Shown: one piece after another, positions 6,902 through 15,944 of the stretch | Numbering within the stretch: position 1 is the first letter of the stretch | How the letters are laid out: the number at the start of each line of letters is the position of its first letter | DNA from: Bacillota bacterium | GTDB lineage: Bacteria > Bacillota > Clostridia > Lachnospirales > Lachnospiraceae | Direction: 5' to 3' | DNA: 64,000 nucleotides | Assembly: GCA_023418475.1 (NCBI GenBank) | Contig: JAEZZO010000029.1 | Coordinates: 124,001-188,000 of the forward strand | Made by a program: the position numbers and the translations under genes | Notes under the pieces: generated by a model | Database searches by the model: none | What the model was told of the DNA's origin: nothing | What the model saw: the letters and a program-made list of their open reading frames with translations, nothing else

Positions 6902-8248
6902 TTATTCCTTGCTGGTAAAATGTATCTTTCCGTTCTCAGGTTTCGGGAGCTTTCTATCCAGGGTTATCTTAACAATCAGATCCGGATGGCATTCCATATC
7001 CTCCGGCAGCATTATCTTCACCTGGTTTCCTTCCTGTGTAAAGTCACAGGCGCTGCCCTGGTATGTGGTACAGCTTAGAATAGTTCCTTCCATCCCTGTC
7101 AAGGTCTGTTCTCGGAATTTCTCCCGGTCCAGAATATGAACATAGACAATATTATCCCGGAAGGTTGTTCCGAATACATCATCCACCGGCTGTACCGGGC
7201 CTCCACGGGTGCCATAGATGCTATCCCCGTATACCTTCAGCCATTCGCCGATTTCTTTTACTCGGTTCTTTATTTCCTCTGACAGTCCACCATTCTTATC
7301 CGGTCCGACGTTTAACAATAGATTTCCATCCCTACTTACCACATTCACCAGCATTTTGATTAACCAGTCAAAGTCGGAAACCGGATCATTCTCCATCCAG
7401 CCCCAGGAGCAGCCACTGCAGATGCACATATTTTTTTCCCACGGAACAGGCAGTATATTCCCCTTAATCTCATGGGAACCCTCGTCGCAATAGAAGTCGC
7501 CCTCCCAACCGGAACGGGGATTAATTAATGTCTTAGGATTGTATTTTCTCACTATTTTATTGAGGTTTACCGGCTCCCAGAACCAGGCACTGGAGGTATC
7601 ACTGCCTTTATGTGCAAGCCAACCGCCGTCATACCACATAATGTCTATCTTACCGTATTTACTGCATAGCTCTTCTACCTGTCCGTAACACTGCTTCTTC
7701 ATTAGTGCCGCATTCTCCGGCAGGCCTTCGGGATCAAAATAACCCGGAAAGCGCCAATCCATAGGAGAATAGTATAATCCCACCCTGAGCCCGTCCTTAC
7801 GGCAAGCTTCGGTGTATTCCTCGACAAAATCTCTGCCGGAGGCAGTATTCGCACTTGTAAAGCCTTCATAGGCGGCAGGGCTGTCCCACAGGGAGAAGCC
7901 ATCATGATGCTTTGTAACCAGTACCATATATTTTGCGCCCATCTCTCTGGCAAGTCCGGTAAGGTCCTCCATCTTAAAATTCTCGGGATGAAATTCACCT
8001 GCTAACGCTTCATATTCTTCCTTTGGAATATGCTCACTAAATCTTGCCCATTCTCCTTTTCCAAGAATAGAGTAGAGCCCCCAGTGTACGAACATTCCAA
8101 TTTTGGCATCTCTCCACCAGTCGAGATCTTCCTCCTCCAAATTTAATTCAGGGCATCTTACACCACCCAGACTTTTCAGATTAATACTGCTTTTCAGCAT
8201 GGAATTAAGTTCTGCTCCAGTCATCTCTCTCGGTGCTTTTTTCTCCAT
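6902..8248 (-). CDS. GH29 alpha-L-fucosidase, cytoplasmic
   Basis: The catalytic barrel shows the family hallmarks MFVHWGLYS, the TKHHDGFSLWDS motif and the nucleophile Asp in IMWYDGGW (Asp207 from the chosen start). A C-terminal beta domain follows. Near 450 residues it is a full-length GH29. The ATG at 8260 has no ribosome site, whereas the ATG at 8248 has GAGGC 5 nt upstream, so I use 8248. No signal peptide is present. Expected reaction: hydrolysis of terminal alpha-L-fucose from xyloglucan, RG-II-like or arabinogalactan oligosaccharides. Its leader repeats the one in front of the SDR gene at 15860. Confidence 0.93.
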   Translation of the reverse strand: MEKKAPREMTGAELNSMLKSSINLKSLGGVRCPELNLEEEDLDWWRDAKIGMFVHWGLYSILGKGEWARFSEHIPKEEYEALAGEFHPENFKMEDLTGLAREMGAKYMVLVTKHHDGFSLWDSPAAYEGFTSANTASGRDFVEEYTEACRKDGLRVGLYYSPMDWRFPGYFDPEGLPENAALMKKQCYGQVEELCSKYGKIDIMWYDGGWLAHKGSDTSSAWFWEPVNLNKIVRKYNPKTLINPRSGWEGDFYCDEGSHEIKGNILPVPWEKNMCICSGCSWGWMENDPVSDFDWLIKMLVNVVSRDGNLLLNVGPDKNGGLSEEIKNRVKEIGEWLKVYGDSIYGTRGGPVQPVDDVFGTTFRDNIVYVHILDREKFREQTLTGMEGTILSCTTYQGSACDFTQEGNQVKIMLPEDMECHPDLIVKITLDRKLPKPENGKIHFTSKE

Positions 8249-8492
8249 AGTTTGCCTCATTTCTGCGCTGCTTTTACGCCTCTTGCACTATTGTCAAATG
8301 ATTAAAATGATTTGAGTGTAATAAGTCCTGTTAAGAACCCTGCTTCGCAAATTTACACATACAAAACATTCTTCTGTATCACAGCCTCACAGTCTTAATG
8401 GTATATATTTACAAACGAATGCTGTATAGGGACTATTTACACTAAAATCTTGTTATGGATACATTATACTAAAATCCTTATTTTCAGTCCAC

Positions 8493-11204
8493 TTATTCAT
8501 AAAGCCAATCCAGAGTTTGTGCGCCTTCTCCCTGCAAGCCGGCATTTCTCGCCTTCAACTTCTCTGTCACCGGAATAATCCCTGCGATGATATAACCTCC
8601 TGTTCCGAAATAAATTTCATGTGTCCCTGCCTCATAAGCAAAGGCATGAATATTGATTGCTTCACACCCCTCTGATTTTACGGCATTGGCATATACTACC
8701 GACAGGCCTCCCCGGTCATCCGCATGCGTATTAGTCTCAAGATTTGGAACCTGAAGCCATTCCACTCCCTTGGAATTAATATAACCGATCAGCAGCAGAG
8801 AATTTTCCTTCAACTCGATTTTGACAGTAACACCACTCGTAATCGCATCACCAAGACCAAAACGTATTCCTTCCAGTCCGTTAATTTCCGGTGCAATATT
8901 CTGAATACGGGATACCATATCAGTAAAAATACTTTCGCCTTTTTTCACGGTATATCTCTCGCAGCCTTCCCCCAGTATCTCAAATTCAGCCTGGGGTAAG
9001 CGTCCGATGTTCTCCGTTTCTCGGTCAGATCCGGGAACATAACCCTCCTTTAGCCTGGCAAGGTTCCTCTTGAAATTATTTAACTCCTTTTCATATTCTG
9101 GCAGACATGCACTCCAATGGCTGAAGGCATCACCATCCGGGAAGGGTATTTTTCTCTGTTTTGTCTGCATGCTGTTGGCATACAGGTAAGTATTCTCTGT
9201 CAAAGCTGCAAGATTGCGGTACTGCCTCATTCCCTGCTCCAGATATTCCAGTGCTGTTTCAAGAAGCTTATAATCACCATGACATTTCTCATCCATGGTA
9301 TATTTATATTCCAGGATTTTCATAGCTGCCTCGATTTTGTAGATATAGTTCCTGCTCATCAGGCTGATTGCTTCCAGATCGTTAAGATTTCTGTTAATTT
9401 CTATATTCTCTACCCTTAATAATTCTTTTATTTTATTGCAGTAATAATCCACCCTGTCAATCAGCTGCTTCACTTCATCAATCAGGTCATAAGGCGTCTC
9501 CCCAATATGTGGCTGTCCCTCAAGCTCATTTTTTATATAGTCATCCGGCTGTTCTCCGGCTCTGGCTACTGATTTCCACAGCTCTCTGTTTGGACGATAG
9601 CGAATTACATTGGTCAGCTGGCTCATCAGCATTCCAAGTGTCATCGTCTGGCGGTTGCCTTCTGTAATACCAACTCTTCCAAGAATTTTTGGAAGACAGC
9701 AGGCTGCTGCCTCCATCGCCTCCAGTAAAAGCATAGCTATGTCCCTGTCGCATCCATAATGTTCCGCTATCTCCTCAATCCAGAACAGCTTCTCCGTTGC
9801 TTCTGTACGATCCGGATTCCAGGCATATCGAAACCATGCATCAAACCAGATCCAGTCACGGTCAAGCTGCTCCAGGCGCGGCTTGGCTTTATCGGGTGAG
9901 TATGGCCAGTCCCAATAAAACAGCGGATAAAGATGAAGGCCATTCGCACTCAGGCGGCTCCTGCCTGCCTGTACGCATTTCTGAATATAGGAAGGTGCAT
10001 TGAAGCGGAAGGGTTCCAAATTAGCCAGTACATGCACATTCATAATATGTGTTGTTCCGAGGCTGCCAAGCTCCTGATGGATTTTCTGCCACTTTCCCTT
10101 TGGTAAGTAGGTTGTCAGACTCTCTCCATTATATTTCCACATCGTATAAAGATTACCGTAAAGCTCCATCGCACCCTTCATGGCAGCAATCGGATCACAA
10201 TCATGTCCTCGTAAAATAATGGGAGGCTCCTCTGTAAGACCGGCCTGCTTTACACCTTCCTTAACAGCGGGTACAATGGTTTTCACAAACCAGTCCGTCT
10301 TATTCTGCGTTCCGCGCAGGGCTTCCCCAAGGCATACCATAAGACCGATATGAGGATAGGTTTTGATAAATTCTATAATCGTTTTCGTCGTATAATCGGC
10401 TACCAAGGGATTAATATTACTTTGTAACAGTTCGAGATTGTGTTTTTTGGCAAACGGATAGGGAATATGGATATTATAGAATTTAAGGACCAGCCAAATT
10501 CCTCTTCTGTCACACTCATTGGTAAGCCATCCAAAGATTTCACGGTTTTTCTGAAACTCCTCCTCTGTTACCTCCAAAGCCTCAGGATAATCTGGTACCT
10601 TAACAAAGGAAGAGAAGGGATGTCCGCTCCAGATATACAATACATTGCAGCGCTGCCGGAGCATTCTGTCAAGAAGCTTTTTCCACCGCTCCTGCTCATA
10701 AAACCAGGGAAAGCGCTCCGGTGTCACTGGATATTCATATGTTAGCCGAGGGGGCTCGATCTTGGTTTTCTGTAAACCGATACAGGGTCCTCTTAAGCTG
10801 AATACCGGTGCATCGTAAAATGCAAGCTCTTTCGGAAGCTCCGCTTCCTTCTTAATTCTTTCCTCCAGCTCCAGACACCCATATAAAGCTCCCAGATCAT
10901 TGCCGCCGCAAATGACGGTAAGCTTTCCGGGACAGCTTAATAAATAAAAACCTTCTCCGGCGGGAATCTTGGAATGATAAATCAATATCTCCTGTTCCTC
11001 CAGCCAGGAGAGGAAAGAATCCTGTTCTTTCATACCGACATATATTTTCTCACCCGGAAGCTTTCTATAATCCTCCGGATTACCTTCATATGCCTTAATC
11101 GCTACTGTATAACCGATATTTTGCAGTGCGTCTGCGATATATTGCATTCCTAATGTAATTCTCTTATTCTCCTGGAGATTATGTATCAGAGTAACCTGTC
11201 GCAT
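8493..11204 (-). CDS. Unclassified 903-residue glycoside-hydrolase-like protein
   Basis: I do not recognise a named family. Residues 1-130 look like the small alpha/beta domain that precedes the barrel in GH20 and GH67 enzymes (VICGGNDLGALYGCLEL, a nucleotide-binding-like turn). Residues 135-500 look like a TIM barrel: SLRGPCIG, NVLYIWSG, WLVLKFYNIH, GLMVCLGEALRG with Glu294 as a catalytic candidate, and ILRGHDCDP. A long helical region (500-700) and a C-terminal beta segment rich in polar residues follow. No signal peptide. A strong GGGAGG ribosome site supports the start. Position between fucosidase and URO-D-like genes suggests action on the same imported glycan, perhaps a uronic acid or hexosamine linkage. 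Confidence 0.7.
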   Translation of the reverse strand: MRQVTLIHNLQENKRITLGMQYIADALQNIGYTVAIKAYEGNPEDYRKLPGEKIYVGMKEQDSFLSWLEEQEILIYHSKIPAGEGFYLLSCPGKLTVICGGNDLGALYGCLELEERIKKEAELPKELAFYDAPVFSLRGPCIGLQKTKIEPPRLTYEYPVTPERFPWFYEQERWKKLLDRMLRQRCNVLYIWSGHPFSSFVKVPDYPEALEVTEEEFQKNREIFGWLTNECDRRGIWLVLKFYNIHIPYPFAKKHNLELLQSNINPLVADYTTKTIIEFIKTYPHIGLMVCLGEALRGTQNKTDWFVKTIVPAVKEGVKQAGLTEEPPIILRGHDCDPIAAMKGAMELYGNLYTMWKYNGESLTTYLPKGKWQKIHQELGSLGTTHIMNVHVLANLEPFRFNAPSYIQKCVQAGRSRLSANGLHLYPLFYWDWPYSPDKAKPRLEQLDRDWIWFDAWFRYAWNPDRTEATEKLFWIEEIAEHYGCDRDIAMLLLEAMEAAACCLPKILGRVGITEGNRQTMTLGMLMSQLTNVIRYRPNRELWKSVARAGEQPDDYIKNELEGQPHIGETPYDLIDEVKQLIDRVDYYCNKIKELLRVENIEINRNLNDLEAISLMSRNYIYKIEAAMKILEYKYTMDEKCHGDYKLLETALEYLEQGMRQYRNLAALTENTYLYANSMQTKQRKIPFPDGDAFSHWSACLPEYEKELNNFKRNLARLKEGYVPGSDRETENIGRLPQAEFEILGEGCERYTVKKGESIFTDMVSRIQNIAPEINGLEGIRFGLGDAITSGVTVKIELKENSLLLIGYINSKGVEWLQVPNLETNTHADDRGGLSVVYANAVKSEGCEAINIHAFAYEAGTHEIYFGTGGYIIAGIIPVTEKLKARNAGLQGEGAQTLDWLYE

Positions 11205-11462
11205 ATCTTCCTCCCTTTATATTGACATATTGCGAAACAATGCTAAGAATGAATGTCAAAAGTCAGATTTAGGTATTGTGTTGAATATGATTGCTTATCT
11301 GTTCATTTGACTAACTTCCCTTTCTTCGATATACTTCACATTTACCTATGGCATATTTCGTATTTTTCTGAGTATAATTCCTGTTTCCTTCTTAATTTTT
11401 CTTCATTTTTTTTTCTTCTTCATTTTTACTTCTTTATTTTTACTATTTTACTTTACGCTTTT

Positions 11463-12608
11463 CTAACTTTCCTTCCTGCTTTTCAGTTCTCTTATATAAC
11501 TGCCCTCAATGTCGCTCCAATTTTGTTCGGCATATTCCAGCAATTTCTTCGCACGTTCCATAGGCATCGGTGAAAAATACAGGAATAGTGCATTGGAACC
11601 GTATCTGGCAACCAGCTTATCAAGCCTAAAAAGCCATTCCTCGAATTCACCGGAATATACCTTGACCCACAGACCCTTACCTGCTGCAACTGCTTTATCA
11701 TAGATCGGATACCACTCTTCAAAGGTTCCGTCCGGACCATAATCCCCGCTGGTCCACTGAAGTGCATCTATTTCTTCGATTTCCATTACGGCATCCACAT
11801 GCTTTATTGCATCCGGACCATCCAGATGGTATAGTACATGATCCGCCTGTTTTGCCTGTTTTCTTAAAGAATCCTGTATGAATTCACGAAACTGTCCCGG
11901 TGACATCATTGCTGAGAAATCACACTGCAGTTTGATCGTTTTCCCCGGTCCCCAGATCTGGAACACCGTATAGCAGGAGCCATTCTCCCTGTCCTTTGCA
12001 ATCTCATAAAAACGGTCATAATATTCATAATAAATCTGATCAATCTGATCAATTCTTCGATGTACCTCCTCCGGTTCATCCATCATATCAAAAATAGTAT
12101 CCTGCGCGCCTCGCATGGAGGCTAATACGTCAATGTTCTCCATGATATCCGGAATTCCAAGATAGAAATCATCTCCCGCCAGCTCCTTTACGTTTTGAAA
12201 CAACTCGATATGCTTTTTGAACCAGGGACTTTCGGGGTTAAATACCAGATCGGGATACGAGATCCAATCCTTCACGAATTCCACAAACCATGCTGTGCGC
12301 TCATTAAATACGATGTTGCAGCCAAGATAAGCAGCCATAGAGCCAGGGCCGAAATCTACGCTCAGGTTTGGAAAGCTTTCCGCCAGGAATTCATGCGTTT
12401 CGCAAAAATAACGAAAGCGTTCTACAATCCGCTGCGCATTCAGATATTTATCCTCCGGATCTTTTGATTTTAGCGCCAACGCACGCTGTGCATCCTTTGC
12501 TTCTTCCTTATCTGCAATAATACACATCAGTGGTCTTCCGGTATTTTGCCGCTTCCAATAGTTCGTCCATTTTTGTTTTGTTTCTTCCCAGTTGTTTTTA
12601 TAGAGCAT
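11463..12608 (-). CDS. URO-D/methyltransferase-superfamily protein 1
   Basis: This 381-residue protein has the uroporphyrinogen-decarboxylase-type barrel seen in URO-D and in corrinoid/CoM methyltransferases (a WGPGKTIKLQCDFSAMMSP strand-turn and YHLDGPDAIKHVDAVM). At the place where zinc-dependent methyltransferases carry H-x-C, this one has His261-x-Asp263, so it has lost that metal ligand. No heme-pathway gene is nearby. Paralogues of this kind recur in sugar-utilisation clusters without a known reaction. The ATG at 12608 follows GAGGAGG, which rules out the longer frame from 12641. Function unknown. Confidence 0.7.
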   Translation of the reverse strand: MLYKNNWEETKQKWTNYWKRQNTGRPLMCIIADKEEAKDAQRALALKSKDPEDKYLNAQRIVERFRYFCETHEFLAESFPNLSVDFGPGSMAAYLGCNIVFNERTAWFVEFVKDWISYPDLVFNPESPWFKKHIELFQNVKELAGDDFYLGIPDIMENIDVLASMRGAQDTIFDMMDEPEEVHRRIDQIDQIYYEYYDRFYEIAKDRENGSCYTVFQIWGPGKTIKLQCDFSAMMSPGQFREFIQDSLRKQAKQADHVLYHLDGPDAIKHVDAVMEIEEIDALQWTSGDYGPDGTFEEWYPIYDKAVAAGKGLWVKVYSGEFEEWLFRLDKLVARYGSNALFLYFSPMPMERAKKLLEYAEQNWSDIEGSYIRELKSRKES

Positions 12609-12788
12609 GCGAAACCTCCTCAAATATGTATTATGAAACATTGATAAGCTGTTCGAGTTTCACAATCACTAATGCATAATTAATTTAATATATAATGATT
12701 CTTATACTAATCTCAAAAGCCTGGAATTCATTTGCCGGATGGATATTAGTGTATTTTGTATCAGGCTTTTGTCGTACCAATCAATAAC

Positions 12789-13928
12789 TTAATTATCTTC
12801 CCTGTCAGCAAGAGCATGCAATCTTTCATACAGCACTTCCTGCTCAGCCGGATCCTGGCAATAGGTTACGGCAATCAGCTTTTGTCCCGGCCTCCAAAGC
12901 TCACGGAATACATGATAGCAATCATTTGCATTTCCTACTGCTCTTGCATTTATGGTAATACCGCTGCCAGCAAAGCTTTCGCCGTAAATTTGCGGATCAT
13001 TTGGTGATGGATCAGTTTGAGCAGAAAAGGCTCCATCCACTGTTAAAATATTGTTCAATTTCTTGACCATACCTATTTTATTAGCCCAATTTCCGCAGGA
13101 ATGATATACACAGCCTCCGAAATGCTCTCCTATTTTCTCATCCGCTGTTTTAAAAAGCTCCAGATAATCTGCTTCCTGGAGCATAATGGAATTGTCATCA
13201 CTCATACCTGCACCGCGAAAGACCCTGCTGCTTGCAAAGCCATGACCTGGCAGGGCAAGACAGGAACCAATCAGCTCCTTTTGCTTCTCAAGGAATTCTG
13301 TTAGAAGCTGTGCCGTTAGTATGGCTGCCTTTGCTACATTTTCCGGATCATCATAAATTTCCAGAAAGAGATCATTCATCGGAAGCAGATAGGACAACAT
13401 ATTGAGTGGGGATTGAATGTCACAAAATGACATCGGCAGTCTCCCGCCTGTTTTCTCCAGAAAATACTCCTCCATCAAAAGAATATGCTTTCCGGGTGCC
13501 GTCTGATGGATTGGCACATAATCGGAATTCATCACCTCGTTAACCGTCTTAAAACGCGGAAGTACCGCAGGAGCCTGCCCCTCCTTCCAGAGGTACTCAC
13601 TTCCAAAGCACGCAGCGATATAACCAATTCCGTACCAGGGCTCCAGGAAATTAGCAATATCCGCTTTATAGGACAAACTTGTTTTAAGTGCTCCCAGCTG
13701 TAACTCCAGCGATTCCTTATAATCCTTGCATTTATCATAAAAAACGCCGTCAGCTCTTACCCGGCGGTAGACCAGAAGTCCCTGACCACTTTCCATAAAA
13801 CTCCGATTTCCGGGCAGAAGCGCTGCTTCATATTCACTGTATGCCTCAAAATCAAACTTTTCCGGACGAAGCGGAAGAACCCTGGTCCCCTGGCTATCAC
13901 GTAAGGTGGTATCAAAAATATCAGCCAT
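12789..13928 (-). CDS. URO-D/methyltransferase-superfamily protein 2
   Basis: This 379-residue protein is distantly similar in fold pattern to the gene that follows it. It keeps His276-x-Cys278 in VYHSCGNWAN and a later Cys357 (VTYCQDP), the spacing of the zinc ligands of MtaA/MtbA-type methyltransferases, so a zinc-dependent alkyl transfer or a related reaction is conceivable. The ATG at 13928 lies 1 nt after the stop of the nucleoside-hydrolase-like gene and is preceded by AGAAAGGA, a sign of translational coupling. Substrate unknown. A true heme-pathway URO-D role is unlikely from context. Confidence 0.7.
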   Translation of the reverse strand: MADIFDTTLRDSQGTRVLPLRPEKFDFEAYSEYEAALLPGNRSFMESGQGLLVYRRVRADGVFYDKCKDYKESLELQLGALKTSLSYKADIANFLEPWYGIGYIAACFGSEYLWKEGQAPAVLPRFKTVNEVMNSDYVPIHQTAPGKHILLMEEYFLEKTGGRLPMSFCDIQSPLNMLSYLLPMNDLFLEIYDDPENVAKAAILTAQLLTEFLEKQKELIGSCLALPGHGFASSRVFRGAGMSDDNSIMLQEADYLELFKTADEKIGEHFGGCVYHSCGNWANKIGMVKKLNNILTVDGAFSAQTDPSPNDPQIYGESFAGSGITINARAVGNANDCYHVFRELWRPGQKLIAVTYCQDPAEQEVLYERLHALADREDN

Positions 13929-13929
13929 T

Positions 13930-14847
13930 TCATTGTTCCTTTCTCTGCGCAAATAGAGCTAGCTTACAATAGAAATCCTCTAGCAACAGTCTGGAATCAA
14001 TTCTTTTATAAACTCTGATCGGACGGTTGAATTTTGCAGGAACATATTGCAGATCCTGCGTAATCATAGGCGCCTCGCGCCATTCATATTCAAATCTGTG
14101 TTCATACAAAAGCAAACCGACTGCGGGTGTATCACCAAGTACCCAGCTTTCGCCTGACCGGAACGCGCTTTTTCTTGGTATCTCCCCTAGTGCATGCTCC
14201 GAGAGCTGTTCAAACAGGTAGCGTCCGATGATTCCCTGTGGAAACACCCTGTATTCCAGTTCTGCCAGGGATACAGGCATCATTTCATAGACATTCTTGG
14301 GCACCTGCCATACCGGTATCGTTGAAGAAAATACAACATTCGCCGCATGAATATCATTTTGCAGATTGAACTCCATACCTCCGTTTGGATAACATCCGCC
14401 TCCAATCCAGATTAACGTAACCCTCCCGACAATTTCAGGTTCCATGAGGTATGCACTGGCAATATCCGTTAAAGGTCCCAGAAAAAGCAGATACAAAGGC
14501 CTTGTATCCTCCGCCATTGCCTCCTTGATCAAAAATCTGGCTCCCTCGCTGTCCACCGGTGTAAAAGCATTCGGAAGGGAATGCTGTGCACCCCGGAAAA
14601 GCTTATTCTTACTTTCCATCTGCATTTTTGTAAAAATGGTTTCAAGCTCCTGATAGCTTTTCTCCATACCATCCGGTATCCTCGTTCCAAAATGAGCTGC
14701 AATAAATCCCCTGTTATCAAATCTTGGGCTTAGCATGGCATGTACGACGGCAAATGCGTCATCTGCTTCATTTTTTACATCTGTGTCCGTTATGACACGA
14801 ATCATTTTTTCCTCTGGTACCTCGAAGCGGTAATTATTATATATCAT
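13930..14847 (-). CDS. Nucleoside-hydrolase-like (IUNH superfamily) protein
   Basis: The N-terminal calcium-binding motif reads ITDTDVKNEADDAFAVVHAM, a variant of the canonical DTDxGxDD with two extra residues between the aspartate clusters. IWIGGGCYPNGGMEFNLQNDIHAA matches the conserved substrate-binding GG...EFN-D region. So this is an IUNH-fold glycosidase. Because it sits among glycan genes rather than nucleoside genes, the substrate may be an N- or O-glycoside other than a nucleoside. Length 305 is normal. Ribosome site AAAGGAGA. Translationally coupled to the URO-D-like gene downstream. Confidence 0.8.
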   Translation of the reverse strand: MIYNNYRFEVPEEKMIRVITDTDVKNEADDAFAVVHAMLSPRFDNRGFIAAHFGTRIPDGMEKSYQELETIFTKMQMESKNKLFRGAQHSLPNAFTPVDSEGARFLIKEAMAEDTRPLYLLFLGPLTDIASAYLMEPEIVGRVTLIWIGGGCYPNGGMEFNLQNDIHAANVVFSSTIPVWQVPKNVYEMMPVSLAELEYRVFPQGIIGRYLFEQLSEHALGEIPRKSAFRSGESWVLGDTPAVGLLLYEHRFEYEWREAPMITQDLQYVPAKFNRPIRVYKRIDSRLLLEDFYCKLALFAQRKEQ

Positions 14848-15077
14848 GCTTTTGTCTCCTTTTCCGGTCGCTCTCCTTGTATTTTTACAGTGAGGAAAAT
14901 ATTAAAATACCAAATATCAGATTTCATAATGCTTCAGACATAGTAACATCTTCGCAGCTTACTTTCTTATCCCTTCATTTCCAGCTTTTACTGTTTTCTT
15001 ATTTCTATATTTTATACTTGTTTCGCATTATAATAAATTATACTAATTCAACAATATTTTAATTTTTACAAAATTCT

Positions 15078-15851
15078 TTAAAAGCCATGGGATAATGCGC
15101 CGCCGTCAACTGCAAAATCCTGTCCGGTCAGATAAGTGGATGCTCCGCTAAGTAAAAACAATACCATATGACCAACTTCAGCCGGATCACCAAACCGTTC
15201 CAGCGTTATTTTATTAAGTGCTGCTTCTTTCCGATCGGGATTACTGGCAAACAGCTCTTCGTTTAACTTGGTTAAGAACCATCCGGGAGCCACACTATTA
15301 ACAAGGATTGGCTCCTTTCTCCATTCCTGTGCAAGTCCTCTAGTCAATCCGGTCACGCCTGCTTTGGTCATGCAGTAGGGCACTACTCCTGTAAAACCCA
15401 TATAGGATGCCATAGAGGAGATATTTACTATTCTCCCTGTATAGCGGGATTCTTTTAGATAGGGGTATGCCTGACGTGATAAATCAAACATTGCTTTCAA
15501 ATTCAAATTCTGTATCCTCTGGTATTCCTCCTGTGGAAATTCCTCGGCTCTTGCCTTATAGGTCATTCCTGCATTGTTGACCAGAAAATCCAGATGTCCT
15601 TCCTTTGCAGCAATATCATCTATTATTTCTTTTGTCTTAGCCAAATTCGTAATATCAACAGGGATATTCTCCATTCCTTCGCAGATATTTTCTTCTCCTG
15701 CATATATACTGCGGGAGAGATTATATACCTTTGCTCCGGCCCCGCAAAGAACCTTTGCAATACCCATTCCAATACCACGCGAGGCTCCGGTAACGATTCC
15801 GGTATGCCCTGTAAGATTAAATAAATTATTTACATAAAGAGTACTGTCCAT
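15078..15851 (-). CDS. SDR-family sugar (acid) dehydrogenase
   Basis: A classical short-chain dehydrogenase of 257 residues: cofactor motif TGASRGIGMGIAK, NNAG at the end of beta-4, catalytic Ser in ISSMASYMGF and Tyr-x-x-x-Lys as YCMTKAG, and the C-terminal YLTGQDFAVDGGA. It most resembles gluconate 5-dehydrogenase/KduD-type enzymes, so it may oxidise or reduce a sugar acid or keto-deoxy sugar made by the dehydratase gene just upstream (93 bp away). Exact substrate cannot be read from sequence. Confidence 0.88.
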   Translation of the reverse strand: MDSTLYVNNLFNLTGHTGIVTGASRGIGMGIAKVLCGAGAKVYNLSRSIYAGEENICEGMENIPVDITNLAKTKEIIDDIAAKEGHLDFLVNNAGMTYKARAEEFPQEEYQRIQNLNLKAMFDLSRQAYPYLKESRYTGRIVNISSMASYMGFTGVVPYCMTKAGVTGLTRGLAQEWRKEPILVNSVAPGWFLTKLNEELFASNPDRKEAALNKITLERFGDPAEVGHMVLFLLSGASTYLTGQDFAVDGGALSHGF

Positions 15852-15944
15852 TTTTACCCCATTTCTGCGCTGTTTTTGCGCATCCTAAGTTTGTGTGCTA
15901 AACGCAGACACAAACTTATTGTGTGAAGACAATTTTCTTCACAC

